A DNA stretch of 11,964 nucleotides from CAZILN01 sp964540005. GTDB lineage: Bacteria > Bacteroidota > Bacteroidia > Bacteroidales > SM23-62. Numbering within the stretch: position 1 is the stretch's first letter; each line of letters opens with the position of its first letter. The notes below the pieces were generated by a model. That model was not told the DNA's origin. It saw nothing but the letters and a program-made list of their open reading frames with translations, and searched no databases. Shown here in pieces: positions 1-5,868 of this stretch. The position numbers and the translations under genes were made by a program. The stretch covers positions 1 through 11,964 of the forward strand of contig CAZILN010000046.1 in assembly GCA_964540005.1 (NCBI GenBank), given 5' to 3'.

Positions 1-66
1 GTCCGCAGACCACATCAGTCCTTGGGATATCAAAGACCAGAAAATGTATATGCTCACGCTGCTTGA
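1..66 (+). CDS. IS3-family transposase (OrfB/integrase type), 3' end only
   Basis: The first reading frame gives 21 codons and a TGA stop at 64-66, with the residues RPHQSLGYQRPENVYAHAA at the end. The RPHQSLGY..P..VY pattern is the well-known C-terminal signature of the rve/integrase-core (DDE) transposases of IS3-family elements. These catalyse the strand transfers that move the element. The catalytic DDE residues and the upstream orfA lie outside the window, so activity cannot be judged. The gene points towards the end of its own element and into hipA. The stretch is too short for most gene callers but the motif is specific. Confidence in the IS3 family is high; the subgroup is unknown. 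Confidence 0.85.
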   Translation, partial: VRRPHQSLGYQRPENVYAHAA

Positions 67-67
67 T

Positions 68-101
68 TTTTCTTTTCCGGCCAGCTGGCCGGAAAAGAAA
101 A
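68..101. repeat. Perfect 34-bp palindrome just after the transposase stop
   Basis: Bases 68-101 are an exact reverse-complement palindrome centred between 84 and 85 (core GGCCAGCTGGCC, flanked by C/T-rich and A/G-rich arms). It begins two bases after the transposase stop codon. A transcript from either strand would form a very stable hairpin. However, the 5' arm carries the U run and the 3' arm the A run, the reverse of an intrinsic terminator, and no U-tract follows on either strand. It may insulate the element, stabilise the transposase mRNA or form a cruciform. The palindrome is seen directly; its role is unknown. Confidence 0.9.
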
Positions 102-127
102 CAAACTTATCTTTAAAGAATCGTTGT

Positions 128-1324
128 CTAAAAGTGGGGAGTATTAAAATTTATGTCTCTATGTTTACCATTAATGCTTAGGGTATGTTGGTTAACCCAA
201 ACATTAGTAGGATCGTAGGAGTAGCATACATCGTATGCAGGAGATAGTTCCCATTTATTATTTTGTTTAAGTCTAAAAGAAAAGTTCTTAGTATGATCAT
301 CACAATTAGTTGCCATTACATTAAATACCATTCTTCGGAACATCTGTTCTGCTTCCGGGTAAGTCATTTTTAACATTCTCATTGTCTGAAATAACTGTTC
401 GTAGCTATACCCATATATATTATTGTAATCAAAATGTTGAATTCAACATAAAGTTTGTATGTGATGTTTTGTAGTATTTCCATCTCTGTCAAATCTCTTG
501 GTCATGAAATGTGCCCGTCCATTTTCTTCAAAAAGTTTAGAATCCATCATTTGAATATTGCATTCTTTTGCCATTAGGTAGTATGCATATTCAACTCTCC
601 CATATCCAAGGCTAGTTCCAAATTGGGTCTCACTAACTCCATCTAGCTTAATTAGCCAATGTTCAAAACCTTTTGGTGCAATGGTCTGCCCCGAACGTAC
701 TTCTCCATTCTTATTATTGTAAGCTATTACTGCCTTGGGCCTGACTCCTCCGGCAGATGTTCCAATTTTTAGAATCTCGCGCATTGCTTTCTGCTCATTC
801 TTATATAAGTTAACATCAATCTCCTCGCGGTTCGATAACATCTTTTGTACAATCTCTACTAAACTCTTTATTTCAATTGCAAAGGTTTGCTTATTTGTTT
901 TTATTTGAGTGGGTTCAAATTCCAATGCTCCCATACCTCTTGATCCTATAAAACACAACTTTTCTACAGGATTCATACTATCCGGAGGTCTACCATTTTG
1001 AGCTAGCCAGACATTTATTAGTTGATTTCCATATTTATCAGGTAATGAATCTGAAAGCAAGCCAGGCAGACCTTTAAAAGTTGCTATCTGTTCGTCTTTT
1101 GATTTGCGTAACTCAGGGAAACTATAGATCTGATCCCCATTCTTAATTGGCATTTTTATTGGGGACAAATCATATCCTTTTGTAAGGAATTTTTTATCAT
1201 ATTGGAAGCTGGCTAATTGACTCTCTGCATCCCATCTTACTGCTCCTACTAGCTCGCCCCATATTTTGACTTTTTTTACGAGTACTACGAGCACGCTGTC
1301 TTTTATTCTTTTGAAGCTTGGCAT
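128..1324 (-). pseudogene. hipA: HipA-type serine/threonine kinase toxin, disrupted (internal TGA and IS-truncated 3' end)
   Basis: This is the toxin of a HipBA-type toxin-antitoxin pair. Family members phosphorylate translation-related targets, GltX in E. coli. Numbered from the ATG at 1324, the N-terminal subdomain spans about 17-135. The flexible loop GTSAGGVRPK is at 188-197, and WLIKLDG at 223-229 probably holds the ATP-binding lysine. FMTKRFDRDGN is at 273-283, the catalytic-loop-like NCDDHTKN is at 340-347 (Asp342 aligning with E. coli Asp309), and SPAYD is at 361-365. A TGA at 443-445 (codon 294) interrupts the gene, and the same frame continues with clear homology on both sides. Homology ends near base 150, and the last few codons before a TAG come from the insertion sequence. 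The catalytic residues lie after the stop, so the kinase should be inactive without readthrough. The conserved start is probably nearer GTG 1294, because family members begin close to the VKIWGELVGAV motif. Confidence 0.85.
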
Positions 1325-1595
1325 ATTCTATAGGGCTGATTTCGTTCTTAACTTTAAATACGTCCATGACATGTAATAGATCTAGTATTCTTAGCACTTG
1401 TACCAGACTATTTAATGATGTTTTTTCGCCCCTTTCTAAAAGACTAAGGGTAGAGCGGCTTATACTTGCGGCTTCTGCGACATCATTTTGCGATTTATTC
1501 TGATTTAATCTATGGTGTCGCACAAATATTCCTATTGTTTTCATCAAGGTTTTATCGCTCATTGATGTCCAATCAGTGTATGAAATTTCATTCAT
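1197..1595 (-). CDS. hipB: HipB-type antitoxin, XRE-family helix-turn-helix repressor
   Basis: This is a 132-residue protein. Residues about 20-80 form an XRE/Cro-type helix-turn-helix domain, including IGIFVRHHRL, then SQNDVAEAASISRSTLSLLE (the HTH proper) and LVQVLRILDLLHVMDVF. HipB proteins neutralise HipA and repress their own operon. The ATG at 1595 is chosen because MNEISYTDW.SMSD.. resembles the N-termini of related HipB proteins. A basic tail (KNKRQRARSTRKK, 96-108) follows. Residues from about 104 overlap the start of hipA for 128 bases, and the last 25 or so residues look like hipA sequence read in another frame rather than a real HipB tail. One additional A in the seven-A run at 1271-1277 would end the protein earlier at a TAG. 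The DNA-binding part is intact, so it may still act as a repressor although its toxin is broken. Confidence 0.88.
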   Translation of the reverse strand: MNEISYTDWTSMSDKTLMKTIGIFVRHHRLNQNKSQNDVAEAASISRSTLSLLERGEKTSLNSLVQVLRILDLLHVMDVFKVKNEISPIEYAKLQKNKRQRARSTRKKSQNMGRASRSSKMGCRESISQLPI

Positions 1596-1791
1596 TAAGT
1601 GTGAAATATTATGTTATTGCATGAATATTCAGTCAGAATTTGTAAAATTTCGTGTTAAAGTAATGTAATTTATTATAATGTACTGGTAATTGTCTTCGGA
1701 TGGTATACAGTTGTCAGCTTCCCCAATAATCTGAATTGTCAGATATAAAGCTTTTACTATTTATTTTCTCTTAAAATCAATACTATATCCC
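1596..1791. promoter_or_regulatory. Upstream region of hipBA with candidate operator repeats
   Basis: This AT-rich 196-base gap separates hipB from the 3' end of the next minus-strand gene, so it should hold the hipBA promoter. Two repeats are visible. One is an inverted repeat, AATTT-GTA-AAATT, at 1637-1649. The other is a direct repeat of TAATGTA at 1661-1667 and 1676-1682. HipB family repressors bind repeated or palindromic operators close to their own promoter, so these are candidates, but AT-rich DNA produces such repeats by chance. I found no convincing Bacteroidota-type promoter match (TTTG and TAnnTTTG). Confidence 0.3.
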
Positions 1792-3681
1792 TTAATCCCT
1801 TACTATCTGACCGTCATGATCAAAGAACCTTTCTGTGAATACATCCTCAATTTCCAGGTCACTATCCAGTAAATGTTCCCATTTTCCTACAAGACCTCTA
1901 ATATCCCAGTAATATTTACGGTGTAAATCAGCATCTGTGATTTCCGTTTCATCTTCACCGGGTACATCCATAAAAATCCTGTCCAGTTTATTGACTTCAG
2001 ATATAGCCCTGAATTTATAGGTTTCCTGGTACATCTCTCCAGCGTCAGGAGCATCTGTATCACCATATGTTATCTCCCATTCAGCCATCATCAGGTCTCC
2101 GCCTCCTATATAAGCAGTCATTTTAAATTCATCAACTATCTCACCCCAAGAAACTTCAATGTATTGCATATCCCTGGGTGTGAAATAAGCTTTAACACTG
2201 CCCTCGCCAAAATCACATTCAAATTCACGCTCTATCAGCTGCAGATCTTCTTTTTCCCTGTTTGTAATCCTTACAAGGTATTCCGAGTTCCAGCCATAAT
2301 GTTCATTGTCCTCAACGGTTGATGTCCCGATGAAACGCGATCCTATGTAGTAATCATCCTCCTCAGAATCCCCGTTCCTGTAAAATGTATTGCCCTTTAT
2401 GATTGTGGCAGCTGCATTAATATCAATTCCATAATCGGTGCAATCGTATATCCTGTTGTTTGTAATGCTTATGTTTCTGCAGCTTTCATCAGCACTGATA
2501 CCATAGAGTCCACATCCGCAAATATCACAATTATCTATCGTGATGTGGTGACAATTATCCAATAATATAACACCTTCCGAACAGCTCATATCAAATGTAA
2601 AATGATACATGGTCAGGTTTTTGATCTCAATATTTTCACAATTCTCTATGTTTAAGATCAATGATTGGTCATCAGAAATAATGATCTTAGGCTTTGTTAT
2701 CTGGCTGCCAACTATGGTCAAACCACTCCTGTTGATCGTAATTGCCTCATCAATTTCCAGATCATCATCAATCATAATAGTAGATCCTTCTTCTATGGTT
2801 CTCAGCGCATCTTCCAGTTCAGACAGAGTGCTGACTGTTCTGAATTCATGTCTTGTACCCTCGATCGCGATACCTGATTCTTCCGTGTCAAGTTCCTCAA
2901 TTTTGTCCCTGTTAAGGTTAATATAATCCTGAAGTATACTACCCTCCTTTGCTAAATATCCGTAATCATTGAAATCACAATAACATCCCAGGTCTCCCCG
3001 GTCATATGCCCTCATATATTCAGGAAGCTCAATGTCAACCATAAATGTTATTCCGCCTGGAGATATATAAAAGTTATCCAGGTTATAATCTGAGAATTCA
3101 GCATAGGCATATGCCTCTTCAGAAAGATCGATCCCCTCGTATGCTTGTCCTTCAAATATTATTTTTTCAGCCAGGTATTGAATCTGCTCGTTGCAGGCAC
3201 CTATCAACCAGGAATACTGTTCTTCATCAATAATATCATTAACTTCAAGGCTTTCGCCGGTTTGCAGGTTGATCGTTGAGTGTTGGTCCCAGTAATAATG
3301 GTGGGCACCCAATGACACATGGGAAAATTCTATATCCAGTATAAATCCATCGTTCATATTTACATTATAACTTGCTCCCACTATACCCTGGGGCATTCCA
3401 TATTCTTCGAATGAACTTTCCAGTTCCGCCTGGATGCTTTCAAATGATTGTCCGAGTATGACCTCCATGGACAATTTTTCATTTAGTATTTGTTCCAGTT
3501 TTTCATTTTCAGAACTGAACTTTGGCCACGAAAATCCGTAATCCTCATCAAAATCACTCTCATAGTCAATGTGTTCAATAGTCACGCTGGGATACTCGGT
3601 ATTGATAATACTGGCTTTATCTGAGCAGGAGCCAAGAAGCAAGAACAGTGCTGCAATGATTGTAAGTTTTTTGATATTCAT
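1792..3681 (-). CDS. Acidic lipoprotein: DUF3298/RsiV-like region fused to a right-handed beta-helix
   Basis: This is a 629-residue predicted lipoprotein with a lipobox LGSC at 16-19. Residues about 30-245 resemble DUF4163/DUF3298 proteins such as RsiV and PdaC. Visible hallmarks are HHYYWDQHSTINLQTGESL (127-145) followed by NDI, and FYISPGGITFMVDIELPEY (204-222). Residues about 282-465 form a right-handed parallel beta-helix: an N-cap-like TLSELEDALRTIEEGSTIMI at 285-304, then repeated units such as NCENIEIKNLTM, NCHHITIDNCDIC and CRNISITNNRIYDC. The C-terminal 160 residues are unassigned and end with ERFFDHDGQIVRD, similar to the close of many Bacteroidota lipoproteins. The protein is strongly acidic. 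It stands alone on the minus strand, divergent from the glycan genes. A cell-surface or periplasmic carbohydrate-binding or sensing role is possible. No catalytic residues can be assigned, and no partner sigma factor is seen beside it. Confidence 0.8.
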   Translation of the reverse strand: MNIKKLTIIAALFLLLGSCSDKASIINTEYPSVTIEHIDYESDFDEDYGFSWPKFSSENEKLEQILNEKLSMEVILGQSFESIQAELESSFEEYGMPQGIVGASYNVNMNDGFILDIEFSHVSLGAHHYYWDQHSTINLQTGESLEVNDIIDEEQYSWLIGACNEQIQYLAEKIIFEGQAYEGIDLSEEAYAYAEFSDYNLDNFYISPGGITFMVDIELPEYMRAYDRGDLGCYCDFNDYGYLAKEGSILQDYINLNRDKIEELDTEESGIAIEGTRHEFRTVSTLSELEDALRTIEEGSTIMIDDDLEIDEAITINRSGLTIVGSQITKPKIIISDDQSLILNIENCENIEIKNLTMYHFTFDMSCSEGVILLDNCHHITIDNCDICGCGLYGISADESCRNISITNNRIYDCTDYGIDINAAATIIKGNTFYRNGDSEEDDYYIGSRFIGTSTVEDNEHYGWNSEYLVRITNREKEDLQLIEREFECDFGEGSVKAYFTPRDMQYIEVSWGEIVDEFKMTAYIGGGDLMMAEWEITYGDTDAPDAGEMYQETYKFRAISEVNKLDRIFMDVPGEDETEITDADLHRKYYWDIRGLVGKWEHLLDSDLEIEDVFTERFFDHDGQIVRD

Positions 3682-3907
3682 GATATTAAATTTTGATATG
3701 ATAACTTGTTCTTTGTCTTATTTGGGCAGGCATACTTGTATGGAATGCATGTTGCTGTAAATTCACAAACGAAACAAAGTGATACTAAAGATACAGAATA
3801 ATGACTATTTTAGATAATTCGGAAAATGGAAATGAGGGATACTGTTGGGGATCCCATTATGGATAAAAATTCAAAAATATATTCAAAATATACTAAACCA
3901 GATTGCC
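3682..3907. promoter_or_regulatory. Divergent intergenic region between the lipoprotein and beta-helix genes
   Basis: The 226 bases between two outward-facing genes must carry both promoters if each gene has its own. The DNA is AT-rich. TATTTTAG at 3806-3813 differs by one base from the Bacteroidota -7 element TAnnTTTG on the plus strand, but no matching -33 TTTG lies upstream at the usual distance. A near-tandem AT-rich repeat of about 12 bases (ATTCAAAAATAT then ATTCAAAATATA) lies at about 3868-3891. No strong operator or riboswitch fold was recognised. Confidence 0.3.
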
Positions 3908-5845
3908 ATGAATCAATACAGACCTTCCTTAATTCTCGAAAACCAGAGGATCAAATTCTCTCTAAGTGGATTTAATGAAAAAAGGTGCAGGCTGATACTA
4001 TTTGCCCTTATCATCCTTGTCCTGGTCCCATGTTCCATCCCGGTAAAGGGGCAACCTTCCGGTGGGCCATACGGACCTATTCATCAAAGTTATGATTTGC
4101 CTGATATTGATGGAACTATCTATTATGTTGCCCCTGACGGTGATGCATCCTTACCCGGGAAATCCCCGGAAAAGGCTACCACCATTGAAGCTGCTTTTGA
4201 GAAGGTGGTAACCGGTGATGCCATAATCTTACGGGGAGGTACCTATCGTACAGGCAATCTGTTACTGAACCAGGGCATAACCATGCAGCCCTATAAAGAT
4301 GAACAGCCCGTTCTGAAAGGCACCCTTGTTGCTACAAACTGGCAGAATCTCAGGAACGGACTGTGGAGAACATCATGGAAACAATTATTCCCGTCCTCCC
4401 CCGATAACTGGTGGAGAAAAGAAAGAGAGGGGAAGTTAACTCCCTTGCACAGGTTTAACAATGACATGGTATTTGTGGATGGCAGGTTTCTGCAGTCTGC
4501 CGGCTGGCAAGGGGAGGTTGACGAAAATTCTTTTTTCATTGACTATGATGATGGTATGGTTTACATAGGTACGGATCCTTCCAACAGGCTTGTGGAGATA
4601 ACTGCATTTAATTCCTGTCTTAAGAGAACCACACAGGAATGTCATGGAAAAAAATCTGATAAAAAGGGACCTGTGATCAGGGGCATTACCATTACCCAGT
4701 ATGCTTTCAGGGCACTGGAGATAGAAGGAAAATACCCTAACGGGCTTTCGGATGAGTCAAATCATGGGAAAGATGTTACCGGCACCCTGATTGAGCATTG
4801 CACTATCTCATTTAGCGCCAGGGTTGCTGCCTGGCTGATAGGGGACCATTTGGAAGTCAGGCATTGTAAGATAAGTGATTCAAGCACCGAAGGTCTTTAC
4901 ATAAACGCTTCCAGTGATGTATTATTGGAGAAGAATATCTTCACGCGCAATAATATCGAACAGATTACAGGATATTACCCGGCTGCGGTCAAGATCTTCA
5001 ATCAATGTTACCGCTGTACATGCCGGGACAACCTTGTTATTGATCTTCCTTATTCAAACGGCATTTGGTATGATGTGGGGAATGTGGATGGAAGGTTTTT
5101 GAATAACTGGGTGCAGAATGTTGGCTTAAGCAGGGGACAGGTTTCCAGCAACTATTTTGGGCCGGAACAGAACGGATTCTTTTTCGAAATTTCCAAGAGA
5201 GCCATCTGTGCAGGAAATGTTTTTGTCGATTGTGATTGTGGGATACTAATACTCAACAGTTCCGGTGTAGAGATATATAACAACACACTTGTGAACAGTT
5301 ATGTTGGTATAAGGCGTGACGGAAGAAGTGCACAGGGAGATCATTTCGGATGGCACCCCAGTACGGGTCCGGATGTAGAAGAACGCTTCAATCATGTATT
5401 AGTCAACAACCTGCTCACAGCCACGACAGATTATGTTAGGTATTTACTGATGGTAAGGCAACCCGGGTTCCTGTGTGAACGACTTGATGAATCTCCTTTA
5501 AAACAGGTTGACTATAATATGTATGTACGCGGAGCTGGACATTATGAGGGATCCCAGATACTTTGGAGCCCGGCTGATAATGAAACCTGCCAGGTAGATT
5601 TAGGAGATATTGAAGAATTGCATAAACTTTATCCGGAATTTTCGGCAAACAGTAAATTTTTCAGTGATTACGACGGGCCGCTGTTCAGGAGTGCTGCACT
5701 AGGCAACTATGAGCTGTTGAAAGAATTCCCGGCATCCGGAACAGCATCCAGTCTGCCGGATAAGATTAACAATTTATTAAAGCTGGGAGGGGAGCAGGGA
5801 CCATACATCGGAGCCTACCCACCAATTGAGGGTTTGGAAAATTAA
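3908..5845 (+). CDS. Exported right-handed beta-helix protein, probable polysaccharide lyase or glycoside hydrolase
   Basis: The protein has 645 residues from the ATG at 3908; the open frame extends upstream to a TTG at 3845. A hydrophobic signal segment (RLILFALIILVLVP) lies at about residues 28-41, and cleavage is likely near VKG-Q. The mature part opens with IYYVAPDGDAS, then AF.KV.TGDAIILRGGTYR, the N-cap of extracellular pectate-lyase-like beta-helices. MVFVDGRFLQ and SFFIDYDDGMVYIGTDP follow, an inserted module seen in beta-helix glycosidases and lyases. Many NN/GN coil turns fill the rest (LEKNIFTRNN, GNVFVDCDCGILI, IYNNTLVN). GIWYDVGNVDG and GFFFEIS are typical of this broad group. 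It probably cleaves an extracellular or periplasmic polysaccharide, but PL6, GH120, GH141 and similar folds cannot be separated by eye. It lies 23 bases before the GH9 gene, which suggests co-transcription. The start is doubtful: the ATG at 3975, directly before the signal segment, is one base out of frame across a six-A run. Confidence 0.8.
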   Translation: MNQYRPSLILENQRIKFSLSGFNEKRCRLILFALIILVLVPCSIPVKGQPSGGPYGPIHQSYDLPDIDGTIYYVAPDGDASLPGKSPEKATTIEAAFEKVVTGDAIILRGGTYRTGNLLLNQGITMQPYKDEQPVLKGTLVATNWQNLRNGLWRTSWKQLFPSSPDNWWRKEREGKLTPLHRFNNDMVFVDGRFLQSAGWQGEVDENSFFIDYDDGMVYIGTDPSNRLVEITAFNSCLKRTTQECHGKKSDKKGPVIRGITITQYAFRALEIEGKYPNGLSDESNHGKDVTGTLIEHCTISFSARVAAWLIGDHLEVRHCKISDSSTEGLYINASSDVLLEKNIFTRNNIEQITGYYPAAVKIFNQCYRCTCRDNLVIDLPYSNGIWYDVGNVDGRFLNNWVQNVGLSRGQVSSNYFGPEQNGFFFEISKRAICAGNVFVDCDCGILILNSSGVEIYNNTLVNSYVGIRRDGRSAQGDHFGWHPSTGPDVEERFNHVLVNNLLTATTDYVRYLLMVRQPGFLCERLDESPLKQVDYNMYVRGAGHYEGSQILWSPADNETCQVDLGDIEELHKLYPEFSANSKFFSDYDGPLFRSAALGNYELLKEFPASGTASSLPDKINNLLKLGGEQGPYIGAYPPIEGLEN

Positions 5846-5868
5846 TCGAACACCATAAATAAATAATT

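Larger units (their letters stand above)
1..150 (+). mobile_element. Right end of an IS3-family insertion sequence inserted in hipA
   Basis: The segment contains the transposase 3' end (1-66), a 34-bp palindrome (68-101) and then a short non-coding stretch up to roughly 145-150, where hipA reading becomes recognisable on the minus strand. The motif GTCTAAAAGTGGGGAGTATT at about 125-144 is a plausible terminal inverted repeat. The exact border is uncertain by several bases because the left end of the element and any target-site duplication lie outside the window. The border is inferred from where HipA homology stops on one side and where the transposase gene ends on the other. Confidence 0.65.

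Noticed and set aside
68..101. Palindrome as a rho-independent terminator for the transposase
   Set aside because: The stem is strong, but the U run is in the 5' arm and the A run in the 3' arm on both strands, and no U-tract follows.
443..445. TGA in hipA as a selenocysteine codon
   Set aside because: No SECIS-like element is evident and HipA is not a selenoprotein family. A nonsense change in a decaying toxin is simpler.
1729..1744. Hairpin ATCTGA-ATTG-TCAGAT after the lipoprotein gene as a terminator
   Set aside because: It has only six pairs, is AT-rich and has no U-tract downstream on the minus strand.
3845..3907. TTG start at 3845 for the beta-helix gene
   Set aside because: It adds 21 residues with no signal-peptide or homology value. 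The ATG at 3908 or a shifted ATG at 3975 is more plausible.
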